From contig DASZMV010000040.1 of assembly GCA_035551675.1 (NCBI GenBank), positions 186,001 to 250,000 on the forward strand: a stretch of DNA of 64,000 nucleotides, in the 5' to 3' direction. Made by a program: the position numbers and the translations under genes. The stretch is from JAFECT01 sp035551675. Lineage in GTDB: Bacteria > Pseudomonadota > Alphaproteobacteria > Caulobacterales > Caulobacteraceae. The notes under the pieces are model-generated. The model saw only the letters and a program-made list of their open reading frames with translations, ran no database searches and was not told the DNA's origin. The number at the start of each line of letters is the position of its first letter. Within the stretch, counting starts at the first letter, position 1. Below are positions 42,354 through 51,107 of this stretch, piece after piece.

Positions 42354-42474
42354 GGAATCCCCTTCAAGGTCCCGGCAACTAGGGCGAATCCGGCTGATCC
42401 CGCAAGCTGTGTGCGCAACCCGATCTTAACGCTAACAGGCCAAGGTCCGGGCCCGGCTGGAGAACCGCCCGCGC

Positions 42475-43374
42475 ATGTCGCTGAACAACGATCTGACCAT
42501 CGTCATCAAGAAGGTGAAGAAGGTCGCCGGCGGCGGCCATCACGGCGGCGCCTGGAAGGTCGCCTACGCGGACTTCGTGACCGCGATGATGGCGTTCTTC
42601 CTGCTCATGTGGCTGATCAACACGACGAGCCCGGAACAGAAGCGCGGCATCGCCGACTATTTCGCGCCGGCCAGCGTCAGCGAGACAACCTCGGGCTCTG
42701 GCGGGATTCTCGGCGGCACTTCGCTCGGCGACAACGGCTCGAAGAGCGAAGGTTCGACCTCGGTGGTGCAGCAACTGAACCCCGACGCACCGCAAACCCA
42801 GGACGCTGGCCAGTCGAACAAGTCCAACAACCTGACCTCGTCGCAGGACCAGAAGGCCGACCAGGCGAAGCAGAAGGCCGAGGACGCGGCCTTCCAAAGC
42901 GCGGCCCAATCGTTGCGCCAGGCGATGCAGGACATGCCCGAGCTGGCGGAGCTGTCGAAACAGATCATCATCGACCAGACGCCCGAGGGCCTGCGGATCC
43001 AACTGGTGGATCAGGAAGGCCGCTCGATGTTCGATCCGAACTCGGCCAAGCCCAACGAGCGCGCACGCCTGCTGCTGCGCGCCGTCGCCAGCGTCGTGAA
43101 CAAGCTGCCGAACCGCGTCACCATCACCGGTCACACCTCGGCCACGCCGGGCGTGAGGAGCGACGGCGACTGGCCTCTGTCGGCCCAGCGCGCGGACGCC
43201 GCGCGTCAGATCCTGCAAGCCTCGGGGGTCGATGCCGACCGGGTCTATCAGGTCTCCGGCAAGGCCCATTCCGAGCCGCTCTATCCGGACGATCCGACGC
43301 TGCCGGGCAACCGTCGCATCGCTATCGTGTTATTGCGGGAGGCGCCCGTGATGCCCTCGGATTCGAGCCTGTGA
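42475..43374 (+). CDS. motB: Flagellar motor stator protein MotB
   Basis: Anchors the MotA/MotB proton-driven stator to peptidoglycan. 299 residues. The N-terminal cytoplasmic stretch is basic (IKKVKKVAGGGHHGG), followed by the single membrane helix KVAYADFVTAMMAFFLLMWLI with the proton-carrying Asp33. A Ser/Gly/Gln-rich linker with the plug region follows (about 70-150), and then the OmpA/MotB peptidoglycan-binding domain (RVTITGHTSATPG...WPLSAQRADAARQIL...NRRIAIVLLR). motA is not in the window, in keeping with the separate motA and motB loci of Caulobacter. Confidence 0.96.
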   Translation: MSLNNDLTIVIKKVKKVAGGGHHGGAWKVAYADFVTAMMAFFLLMWLINTTSPEQKRGIADYFAPASVSETTSGSGGILGGTSLGDNGSKSEGSTSVVQQLNPDAPQTQDAGQSNKSNNLTSSQDQKADQAKQKAEDAAFQSAAQSLRQAMQDMPELAELSKQIIIDQTPEGLRIQLVDQEGRSMFDPNSAKPNERARLLLRAVASVVNKLPNRVTITGHTSATPGVRSDGDWPLSAQRADAARQILQASGVDADRVYQVSGKAHSEPLYPDDPTLPGNRRIAIVLLREAPVMPSDSSL

Positions 43375-43463
43375 ACATAACCCGGTTCCTTGAACGCGAA
43401 CAGGCTTGCAGGGGGCGCCAGGATGGGTCCTAATCCTGGGCAGGAGCTTGGACGGCGCGCCCT

Positions 43464-44225
43464 GTGACCCAGCATTTTTCGACCCGCCAGCTGCGATTTT
43501 TCCTCACGGCGCCCTCGCCTTGCCCGTATCTGCCTGACCGCGAAGAACGCAAAGTCTTCGCTCACCTGCCGCTCAGTGACGGACCCCAGGTGAACGACGC
43601 CCTGACCCAGGTCGGCTTCCGCCGTTCGCAGAACATCGCCTACCGTCCCGCCTGCGAGGCGTGCGACGCCTGCGTCTCCGCGCGCATACCGGTCGGCAAG
43701 TATGTGTTCTCCAAATCCGAGCGGCGCGTGCTCGAGCGTAACGCGCACCTCACACGACACATCGTCGAAGCCGAAGCGACGATGGAGCAGTTCGATCTGC
43801 TCCGCTGCTATCTGCTCGCGCGGCACGCCGAAGGCGGCATGAGCGACATGACCTGGCCCGACTACGTCGCCATGGTCGAAGACACCGCGGTGCGCACACA
43901 CCTGATCGAGTATCGCGCGCCGTCCACCGATCGCGGTCCCGGCGATCTCATCGCCTGCGCATTGGTCGACATGCTCGGCGACGGGCTGTCGCTGGTCTAC
44001 AGCTTCTACGATCCGTCCCTGACCAAGGACAGCCTGGGCTCCTTCGTGATCCTGGATCACGTGGCGCAGGCGGCGACGGCGCGTCTGCCGTACGTCTATC
44101 TCGGCTATTGGGTGAACGGCAGCGTGAAGATGGCCTACAAGGCGCGCTTCCGTCCGCTCGAGGTGCTGAAGCCGGGCGGCTGGGCCGCGCTGACCGATTC
44201 CGTCGAGGGCGGAATCAAGGACTGA
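43464..44225 (+). CDS. bpt: Aspartate/glutamate leucyltransferase (Bpt, bacterial N-end rule)
   Basis: Transfers Leu from Leu-tRNA to proteins with N-terminal Asp or Glu, marking them for ClpS/ClpAP. 253 residues from a GTG. It matches the ATE1-like bacterial family: FFLTAPSPCPYLPDREERKVFAHL, GFRRSQNIAYRPACEACDACVSARIPV (conserved Cys cluster), VYSFYDPSLTKDSLGSFVILDHV and YVYLGYWVNGSVKMAYKARFRPLE. Confidence 0.95.
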   Translation: MTQHFSTRQLRFFLTAPSPCPYLPDREERKVFAHLPLSDGPQVNDALTQVGFRRSQNIAYRPACEACDACVSARIPVGKYVFSKSERRVLERNAHLTRHIVEAEATMEQFDLLRCYLLARHAEGGMSDMTWPDYVAMVEDTAVRTHLIEYRAPSTDRGPGDLIACALVDMLGDGLSLVYSFYDPSLTKDSLGSFVILDHVAQAATARLPYVYLGYWVNGSVKMAYKARFRPLEVLKPGGWAALTDSVEGGIKD

Positions 44226-44228
44226 GAC

Positions 44229-45287
44229 TCAGTCGCTTCCGCTCACCGGAACCGAAGTATCCACGTGCTCCTGCGGCGTGACCGGCACGGCGGCTGACGC
44301 TGTCGCCGTGGGCGCGCCCTCCGCCACATGCCCGTGCGCATATTTCACCAGCGCCGCAATGCGCTGGTCGATCGGCGGGTGAGTGTCGAACAGGCCCGCG
44401 AACCCTTCCTCGTGATTGTCGATGAACAGGGCCTGGATGTCGTTGGGCGCATGGATGCCCGAATGGCCGGAGATCTTCTGCAGCGCAGAAATCATGGCGT
44501 CGGGGTTCTTGGTTAGCTCGACCGAGCCGGCGTCGGCCATGAACTCGCGTCGCCGCGAGATGGCGAAGCGGATGACGATCGCCATCACATAGCCGAAGGC
44601 CGCGATGGCCAGGCCGATCACGATCAGCATCCCGGCGCCCTTGCCGTCATCGCGCGACGAACGACGCCGGCCGCCGCCGCCGTAGAACAGCACCCGCGCG
44701 AAGAGCTCGGCGATCAGGGTGATGACGCCCGCAAAGATCGCCGCAATCACCATCAGGCGGCTGTCGCGGTTGATCAGGTGGGTCAGTTCGTGCGCGAGCA
44801 CAGCCTCCAATTCATCGCGGTTCAGGTTTTGCAACAGGCCGCGAGTGACGGTCACGACCGCACGCTTGTCCGACAGGCCGCTCGACCAGGCGTTCAGCGA
44901 CTCGGTCTCGGATATGCGCAGGTCGGGCATGGGCAGACCGCGCGAGATGCAGAGGTTCTCGAGCAGGTTCCACAGCTCCGGCGCCTCGGTGCGGGTGACC
45001 GGATGGGCGCCGGTGGTCATGTCGATGATCGACTGGTAGCCGAAGAAGGCGATGACGTACCAGGCGCCCGCCGCGATCAGCGCCAGCGGCGCGCTCTCGA
45101 TCAGCCAGCGCGTCGACATCGCCTCGTCCTCGGCGAGTACGCCGGTGTGCGGCAGATAGCCCGCGCCCATGAGGCCAAGCTGCACGCCCCAGACCAGGAC
45201 GATCAGCAGCACCGGAAACCCCGCCAGCAGCGACAGCGAGCGGGCGTTGTTGTTCCAGATGTAAGTCTTTAGGCCGACCGCCTCCAC
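44229..45287 (-). CDS. Membrane-bound M48-family zinc metalloprotease (HtpX-like)
   Basis: 352 residues from a GTG. Two N-terminal membrane helices (about 18-38 and 65-85), then the zinc motif HELTH in LEAVLAHELTHLINRDSR and two more helices around 170-190 and 215-235 before the downstream zinc-ligand Glu region (ISRRREFMADAGSVELT). C-terminal to this, GIHAPNDIQALFIDNHEEGFAGLFDTHPPIDQRIAAL is the common M48 tail. Likely an inner-membrane quality-control protease. lemA is directly upstream in transcription (6 nt), a frequent pairing. Confidence 0.9.
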   Translation of the reverse strand: MEAVGLKTYIWNNNARSLSLLAGFPVLLIVLVWGVQLGLMGAGYLPHTGVLAEDEAMSTRWLIESAPLALIAAGAWYVIAFFGYQSIIDMTTGAHPVTRTEAPELWNLLENLCISRGLPMPDLRISETESLNAWSSGLSDKRAVVTVTRGLLQNLNRDELEAVLAHELTHLINRDSRLMVIAAIFAGVITLIAELFARVLFYGGGGRRRSSRDDGKGAGMLIVIGLAIAAFGYVMAIVIRFAISRRREFMADAGSVELTKNPDAMISALQKISGHSGIHAPNDIQALFIDNHEEGFAGLFDTHPPIDQRIAALVKYAHGHVAEGAPTATASAAVPVTPQEHVDTSVPVSGSD

Positions 45288-45293
45288 GACAGA

Positions 45294-45869
45294 TCAGGTC
45301 CCGAACTTCACCTGCGGCGGCGCCGCGGTCATCGACGCGCGATCATCGGCGCCCACGTCGAAGAACGGCCGGTCCTGCGCAAAGCCGAAGGCCGAGGCGA
45401 ACAGCACGGTCGGGAACTGTCGCCGCGCGGCGTTGAACTCGCCGATCGAATTGTTGAAGAAGCGCCGTGACGCCGCGAGCTTGTTCTCGATGTCGGCCAG
45501 TTCGCCCTGCAACTGCAGGAAGTTTTGGTTGGCCTTCAGGTCGGGATAGGCCTCGGACACCGCGAACAGCTGGCGCAGCGCGCCGGTCAGCGCCGATTCC
45601 GCCTGCACCTTCTGATCGACCGTGGTGGCGCTGGTCGCCGCGGCGCGCGCGGCGGTGACCGCTTCCAGCGTGCCGCTCTCGTGGGAAGCGTACCCCTTCA
45701 CCGTCTCGACCAGGTTCGGGATCAGGTCCTGACGCTGCTTCAACTGCACGTCGATGTCGGCGAAGGCCTGGTTGGAGGACTGGTTCAGCGCGACCATACG
45801 ATTGTACCCGCCCATCGCCATGACCCCGATGACGACAATGACGACCAGAACGACCAGACCGACGATCAT
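45294..45869 (-). CDS. lemA: LemA-family membrane protein
   Basis: 191 residues. One N-terminal membrane helix (MIVGLVVLVVIVVIGVMAMGGYN) is followed by the LemA helical bundle: NRMVALNQSSNQAFADIDVQLKQRQDLIPNLVETVKGYASHESGTLEAVTAARAA ... SRRFFNNSIGEFNAARRQFPTVLFA. Role unknown; the genes commonly sit beside M48 or TPM-domain proteins, as here. It is translated just ahead of the protease gene. Confidence 0.93.
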   Translation of the reverse strand: MIVGLVVLVVIVVIGVMAMGGYNRMVALNQSSNQAFADIDVQLKQRQDLIPNLVETVKGYASHESGTLEAVTAARAAATSATTVDQKVQAESALTGALRQLFAVSEAYPDLKANQNFLQLQGELADIENKLAASRRFFNNSIGEFNAARRQFPTVLFASAFGFAQDRPFFDVGADDRASMTAAPPQVKFGT

Positions 45870-45933
45870 TGTGTGGTTCCCTTTGGTTCGCCCTAGACCT
45901 AAGGGGCCAGGTCAAACCGCACAAGCCTGTGGG

Positions 45934-48138
45934 CTAGCGCAACTTCTTCATCCCGCGCGGGGCGACGCGGCCGGCTTGTGCGCGCTTGCCGAGGTAGTCC
46001 TGCCAGTCCGGCCACGAACGTCGGCGGCCGGCGCTGTCGATCCATTCTGGGCCAGCGGCCTTGGCGAAGGTCATCGCGTCCCTCAGGCCGCCTTCACGGT
46101 AGGCCTGCAGCTTGACGCCCTTGCCGCGACCCATCTCGGGCAATTCGGCGAGGTCGAAGATCAGCGCCTTGCCGTTGGCGCCCAGGGTCGCGACGCAGTC
46201 GCCCTCGACCGCGACGCAGACGACGCCTTCGCCGTTCAGCACCTGACGACCGCCGCGCTTCTGCGCGATGGCGTCATCCTCGGGCACGATGAAGCCATAA
46301 CCGTCTTTCGAAGCGACCAAGAGCTTGCGGCCCGGCTTGTGTGCGAACACGCCCACGACCTTGGCGCCTTCGTCGAAGTCGACCATCAGGCGAAGCGGCT
46401 CGCCGTGGCCGCGGCCCGGCGGCAGGCGGTCGACCGGGATAGTGAAGAACCGTCCGTCCGACGCGAAGATCAACAGCTTGTCGGTCGACTCCGCGGGAAC
46501 CATGTAGGCGAGCGCGTCGCCTTCCTTGAACTTCAGCTCCGAAGGATCCTCGACCCGGCCCTTGGTGGCGCGAATCCAGCCGCGTTCCGACAGGATCACC
46601 GTCACCGGCTCGCGCGGCGTGAATGCTTCCAGCGGCGCGGACACGTCGACGTCGGGCGCGACCCCGATGGTGGTGCGGCGCGCGGAGAGCAGTTGTTTGC
46701 GAACGTCGGCCAATTCCTTGCCGACGCGCGTCCACTGTTTCGCCGTCGACGACAGCATGCCCGACAGGGCGTCGCGTTCCTTGGACAGCTCGTCGTGTTC
46801 GCGCTTGAGCTCCATTTCCTCTAGCCGCGCCAACTGACGCAGGCGGGTGTCTAAGATGAAATCCGCCTGGACCTCGGTGAGACCGAAGCGCGCGATCAGT
46901 TTGGCCTTCGGATGCTCCTCCTTGCGGATGATGCGGATCACTTCGTCGAGGTTGAGGAAGACAAGGCGCAGGCCGTCGAGCAGGTGCAGCCGCTTCTCGA
47001 CCTTCTCGCGCCGCCAGTTGGAGCGGCGGATCAGCACCTCGCGCCGGTGATCCAGGAAGGCGCGCAGGCAAGCCTTCAGACCCAGCACGCCGGGCGCGCC
47101 CCTGGCGTCCAGCACGTTCATGTTGATCGGAAAACGCGTCTCCAGGTCGGAGAGCTTGAACAGGCTCTCCATCAGGACCTCGGGTTCGATAGCGCGGGTC
47201 TTAGGCTCGAGCACCAGCCGCATCTCCTCGGCGGACTCGTCGCGCACGTCGCCCAGGAACGGCGCCTTCTTCTGATCGATCAGTTCGGCGAGCTGTTCGA
47301 TCAGCCGCGCCTTCTGCACCTGGTAGGGAATCTCGGTGACGATCACGCGCCACTGACCACGGCCTAGATCTTCGCGCTCCCAGCGCGCACGCAGGCGCAC
47401 GCCGCCGCGGCCGGTCTCGTAGGCGTCCAGGATCGAGGCGTGCGGCTCGACCGCGATGCCGCCGGTCGGAAAGTCCGGGCCGGGGATGTGCGCCATCAGT
47501 TGTTCGGTGGTGATCTTGCCGTCCGCCAGCATGGCCTGGCACGCGTCGATCAGTTCGGCGGCATTGTGCGGCGGGATCGACGTCGCCATGCCGACCGCGA
47601 TGCCCGCGGCGCCGTTGGCGAGCAGGTTCGGAAATCCGCCCGGGAGCACGACCGGTTCTTCGTCCTGGCCGTCGTAGGTGGGACGGAAGTCGACCGCGTC
47701 CTCGTCGATGCCGGCGAGCAGGATCTGCGCCGCCGCCGTCAGCTTGCATTCGGTGTAACGCATGGCGGCGGCGCTATCGCCGTCGATGTTGCCGAAGTTG
47801 CCCTGCCCGTCCACCAGCGGATAGCGCTGGGCAAAGTCCTGGGCGAGACGCACCAGCGCGTCGTAGATGGCCTGGTCGCCGTGCGGGTGATAGGTCCCCA
47901 TCACATTGCCGACGACGGCCGCGCATTTTCGCGCGCCCGCCTCCGGGTTCAGCCGCATCTCGTGCATGGCGTAGAGCACGCGCCGGTGCACCGGCTTCAT
48001 GCCGTCGCGGACGTCCGGCAGGGCGCGCTGGGTGATGGTCGACAGCGCATAGGCCAGATAGCGCCGCGACAGCGCCTCGCCCAGCGGCTCCTCGACAATC
48101 CGGCCGCCATGGTCTTCGGGAGGAAAAAGCTTACCCAT
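45934..48138 (-). CDS. parC: DNA topoisomerase IV subunit A
   Basis: Decatenates replicated chromosomes with ParE. 734 residues, the usual length. The breakage-reunion domain begins with QRALPDVRDGMKPVHRRVLYAM, the quinolone-resistance region YHPHGDQAIYDALVRLAQDF, and the catalytic Tyr in DSAAAMRYTECKL. The coiled-coil tower (DLETRFPINMNVLDARG) and a C-terminal beta-propeller follow (to about 700). This is ParC rather than GyrA by length and by the short C-terminal domain. Confidence 0.95.
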   Translation of the reverse strand: MGKLFPPEDHGGRIVEEPLGEALSRRYLAYALSTITQRALPDVRDGMKPVHRRVLYAMHEMRLNPEAGARKCAAVVGNVMGTYHPHGDQAIYDALVRLAQDFAQRYPLVDGQGNFGNIDGDSAAAMRYTECKLTAAAQILLAGIDEDAVDFRPTYDGQDEEPVVLPGGFPNLLANGAAGIAVGMATSIPPHNAAELIDACQAMLADGKITTEQLMAHIPGPDFPTGGIAVEPHASILDAYETGRGGVRLRARWEREDLGRGQWRVIVTEIPYQVQKARLIEQLAELIDQKKAPFLGDVRDESAEEMRLVLEPKTRAIEPEVLMESLFKLSDLETRFPINMNVLDARGAPGVLGLKACLRAFLDHRREVLIRRSNWRREKVEKRLHLLDGLRLVFLNLDEVIRIIRKEEHPKAKLIARFGLTEVQADFILDTRLRQLARLEEMELKREHDELSKERDALSGMLSSTAKQWTRVGKELADVRKQLLSARRTTIGVAPDVDVSAPLEAFTPREPVTVILSERGWIRATKGRVEDPSELKFKEGDALAYMVPAESTDKLLIFASDGRFFTIPVDRLPPGRGHGEPLRLMVDFDEGAKVVGVFAHKPGRKLLVASKDGYGFIVPEDDAIAQKRGGRQVLNGEGVVCVAVEGDCVATLGANGKALIFDLAELPEMGRGKGVKLQAYREGGLRDAMTFAKAAGPEWIDSAGRRRSWPDWQDYLGKRAQAGRVAPRGMKKLR

Positions 48139-48185
48139 GGTCGTTCCTCAGCCGACTCCGCCCCGCCTGTAAAGCCGCCGGGACG

Positions 48186-48917
48186 TCACAGCCGGCCGGC
48201 TTCGTTCAGCTTATCCACAAGCCAGACCCGCGCCGGCGGCAGGGGCCGGTTGAAGGGGTTGAAGACCAGGGCCTCGAGGAAGTGGCCGGTCAGGCGCAGG
48301 CCCGCGCCCACGTCCCCCGGCCCGACCCCTGCCTGGGCCGACAACAGGAACGGCGGCAGCGTCAGAAGCCGATCCTTGTACGGTTCGCCCGCGCTGCGGC
48401 TGACCGCGCGTCCGGACTTGGGGCTGACCCAGACCAGGTCGTCCACCGCGCCGGTGGCGGCGCAGCGGGACAGGTCGAGGCCGAAGCCCAGCTCCTCCAA
48501 CAGGCCGCCCTCGAACCGCACGAACACCGCGGGCCAGATCTCGGGCACGGCGAAGGCGGCGTACAGGGCTTCGAAGGCGAGAAAAGCGCCCGGGTGCGGC
48601 TCGCGCTCCGGAAGGGCGCCCTGTGCCACCGCGGCCGCCGCGGCGAGGCCCGCCAGCGCCACGGGATCGTCGAACAGGGCCGACGGCCCCTCGCCCATCG
48701 GTTCCAGCGAGGCGGACCCCAGCTGCTCGGCCACGCGCGAACGATAGGTGGCCACCACCCGCGATCCGGGCTGCAGGATCGGCTTCATTCGCCGCGACGC
48801 GCCGCCGGCGATGTGCGCCACGAAACGGCCCCGCCCCTCGGTCAGGAGGTCGACGATCGCCCCCGCCTCGCCATAAGCGCGGGCGGTCAGAACAAAAGCG
48901 TCCTCGATCCATTCCAT
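48186..48917 (-). CDS. recO: DNA repair protein RecO
   Basis: Recombination mediator that loads RecA with RecR. 243 residues. N-terminal OB domain MEWIEDAFVLTARAYGEAGAIVDLLTEGRGRFVAHIAGGASRRMKPILQPGSRVVA, followed by helical domain segments (FEGGLLEELGFGLDLSRCAATG). The zinc-type Cys set of some RecO proteins is reduced to one Cys here. parC follows after 47 nt in the same direction. Confidence 0.92.
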   Translation of the reverse strand: MEWIEDAFVLTARAYGEAGAIVDLLTEGRGRFVAHIAGGASRRMKPILQPGSRVVATYRSRVAEQLGSASLEPMGEGPSALFDDPVALAGLAAAAAVAQGALPEREPHPGAFLAFEALYAAFAVPEIWPAVFVRFEGGLLEELGFGLDLSRCAATGAVDDLVWVSPKSGRAVSRSAGEPYKDRLLTLPPFLLSAQAGVGPGDVGAGLRLTGHFLEALVFNPFNRPLPPARVWLVDKLNEAGRL

Positions 48918-48989
48918 CAGGCGGGCTTAGGACAGCTTGCGCGCAAGCGAAAGCGGCGCTTTGGTAGGCGCCGGTAGGAAAGGTCAGGC

Positions 48990-49454
48990 ATGCTCCCCGT
49001 TATTCTCGCCGTCGCCGTCGCGCTGCTGAAGCCCGGCGCCGAGCACGCCCAGGCCGCCGACCTGCCGACCGACCGGTTTCACACCACGGTGACGACCGAG
49101 AAGTGCAAGACGAGCTTCGAAGAGACCCGCGATGGCGGCGTCACGCGGCGCTTTACGATCGACTGGGCGCATGTGACCAGCGTCGCCGCGTCCCGGGGCG
49201 ACGAATGCCGCGAGGGCCGGGACTGCCAGGTAAGCACGGCGCCGACCGTGGTGATCTGGGGCACGCCCGGCGCCCTGAAAGGCGTACCCTTCGCACGGCT
49301 CACCGACGCTCCGTCGGCCGGAAGCAACGGGCCTGCGCCCAAGCTCGATACGCCCGACCTCGAGTTCATCCCCACCCGCACCAACGCCTCGGCGGACGCG
49401 ACGGCCCGCGACCTGACCGAGATCTGGCAGCGGTGCGTGAAGGCGGGGCGCTAG
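48990..49454 (+). CDS. Secreted protein of unknown function
   Basis: 154 residues. Sec signal MLPVILAVAVALLKPGAEHAQA, then a soluble domain with four Cys (EKCKTSFEE, DECREGRDCQV, QRCVKAGR), suggesting disulfides in the periplasm. No family recognised. It is on the opposite strand within the otherwise colinear lepB-rnc-era-recO-parC block, divergent from recO (72 nt) and convergent with era (4 nt). Confidence 0.68.
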   Translation: MLPVILAVAVALLKPGAEHAQAADLPTDRFHTTVTTEKCKTSFEETRDGGVTRRFTIDWAHVTSVAASRGDECREGRDCQVSTAPTVVIWGTPGALKGVPFARLTDAPSAGSNGPAPKLDTPDLEFIPTRTNASADATARDLTEIWQRCVKAGR

Positions 49455-49458
49455 AGGT

Positions 49459-50415
49459 TCAGGCGTCGAAGTCCAGGCCGAACTGGGCGTACAGCGCGCG
49501 GTCGTCCTGCCAGCGGTCGTTGACCTTCACGTGCAGAAACAGGTGGGTCTTGCGGCCGAGCAGTTCGTCCAGGTCCTCTCGCGCGTGCTGGCCGATCCAC
49601 TTCAGGGTCTGGCCTCCCTTGCCGAGCAGGATCGCGCGCTGGCCGTCGCGCTCGACGTAGATGGTCTGTTCGATGCGCACCGAGCCGTCCTTCAGCGCCT
49701 TGAACTCGGTGGTTTCGACCGCAGCGGCGTAGGGCAGTTCCTCGTGCACGCGCAGATACAGCTTCTCGCGCGTGATCTCCGCGGCCAGCACGCGTTCGGG
49801 CGCGTCGGCGATCTGATCTTCGGGGTAGAGCCACGGGCTCGGCGGCATGCGTTTCGCGAGCGTCGCGCGCAGGTCCTCGACGCCGGCGCCCTTCAGCGCC
49901 GAGATCATGAACACTTCATCGTAGACGCCGCTGCCGAACAGAGCGTCGGCGACGGCCAGCAGGGTCTCGCGCTTCATACCGTCGATCTTGTTGAGCGCGA
50001 GGATCGCCTTCGTGTCCGCGGTTTTCAGCCGCTCCACGATGGTTTCGACGTCGTCGACCGAACGGCGGTCCGCGGCGGTGGCGCTTCCGCTCTTCACCGC
50101 GACCTCGGCTTGGGCGTCGACCAGGTGCACGACCGCGTCTGCGTCGGCGGCGCCGCCCCAGGCGGAAGCGACCATGGCGCGGTCGAGCCGGCGCCGGGGT
50201 GTGAAAATGCCGGGCGTGTCGACCAGCACCATCTGCACCGCGCCGTCGATCACCACGCCGCGCACCGGAAAGCGCGTGGTCTGCACCTTCTGGGTCACGA
50301 TCGACACCTTGGCGCCGACCAGACGATTCACCAGCGTCGACTTGCCGGCGTTGGGCGCGCCGATCACGGCGACGAAGCCCGCGCGCGTTTCAGGAGTCTC
50401 TGTCAATTCAGTCAC
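49459..50415 (-). CDS. era: GTPase Era
   Basis: Essential GTPase in 16S rRNA maturation and 30S assembly. 318 residues. GTPase motifs are G1 GAPNAGKSTL, G3 VDTPGIF, G4 NKID and G5 SALKG. C-terminal KH domain around LGKGGQTLKWIGQHAREDLDELLGRKTHLFLHVKV. The GTG start overlaps the rnc stop (GTGA). An unusual acidic stretch (VAVKSGSATAADRRSVDDVETI) is inserted between G3 and G4. Confidence 0.95.
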   Translation of the reverse strand: MTELTETPETRAGFVAVIGAPNAGKSTLVNRLVGAKVSIVTQKVQTTRFPVRGVVIDGAVQMVLVDTPGIFTPRRRLDRAMVASAWGGAADADAVVHLVDAQAEVAVKSGSATAADRRSVDDVETIVERLKTADTKAILALNKIDGMKRETLLAVADALFGSGVYDEVFMISALKGAGVEDLRATLAKRMPPSPWLYPEDQIADAPERVLAAEITREKLYLRVHEELPYAAAVETTEFKALKDGSVRIEQTIYVERDGQRAILLGKGGQTLKWIGQHAREDLDELLGRKTHLFLHVKVNDRWQDDRALYAQFGLDFDA

Positions 50416-51107
50416 GCGGTGTTCTCACGCTCCAACATGGCGGCGGCGGCGGCCTTTTCGGCCTCTTGACGGGAACGCCCGGCGCCGGAGATCGGCGCCA
50501 GGCCGGCGACCTCGACCTCGACGGTGAAGCGCGGCGCGTGGTCCGGGCCTTCGCGGCCGATCACCCGATAGACCGGCGCCACGTTGGCGCGCCCGAGCGC
50601 CCATTCATTCAGGCGCGACTTGGGATCCAAGGCGGCGATCGGGCCGAGATTGGCGAGTTCGGCCTCCCACAGCGGCGCGAAGATACGACGCGCGGTGTCC
50701 AGGTCGGCGTCGCGATAGACCGCCGCGATCACGGCCTCGCAGGCGTCGCCGAGAATGGTTGGGTTCTTGCGTCCGCCGAGCTTGGTTTCACCCGGCGCGA
50801 GCCGAAGGGCTTCGCCGATGCCCAAGCGCTCGGCGATCTTCGCGCAGACGTCGCGGTTGACCAGTGCGTTCAGGCGCTTGGCGAGATCGCCTTCGTGGGC
50901 GCCGGGAAATCGTTCGACCAGCAGGTCGGCCACGATCAGGCCCAGCACCCGGTCACCCAGAAATTCGAGCCGCTCATAATCCGCCACTGGCCGCGCACCC
51001 TGGCCCACGCTGGCATGCGTCAGCGCCTGCTCCAGCAGGGACCGATCCTTGAAGGCGTGTCCGAGTTCGGCTTCGAGTTTCGCGACCGCGTCGGCGCGTT
51101 GGTTCAT
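50412..51107 (-). CDS. rnc: Ribonuclease III
   Basis: Double-strand-specific RNase for rRNA and mRNA processing. 231 residues. The nuclease signature ERLEFLGDRVL and the second acidic residue set (GDACEAVIAAVY) are present; the dsRNA-binding domain covers about 155-226 (DPKSRLNEWALGR...VEVEVAGLAPISGAGRSRQEAEKAAAAAML). Its ATG overlaps the lepB stop by one base (TAATG). Confidence 0.95.
   Translation of the reverse strand: MNQRADAVAKLEAELGHAFKDRSLLEQALTHASVGQGARPVADYERLEFLGDRVLGLIVADLLVERFPGAHEGDLAKRLNALVNRDVCAKIAERLGIGEALRLAPGETKLGGRKNPTILGDACEAVIAAVYRDADLDTARRIFAPLWEAELANLGPIAALDPKSRLNEWALGRANVAPVYRVIGREGPDHAPRFTVEVEVAGLAPISGAGRSRQEAEKAAAAAMLERENTA

Noticed and set aside
42425..42438. Possible CtrA half-site (TTAACGCTAAC) before motB
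   Set aside because: It does not fit TTAA-N7-TTAA or TTAACCAT, and a single 5-6 nt match in 64 kb is expected by chance.
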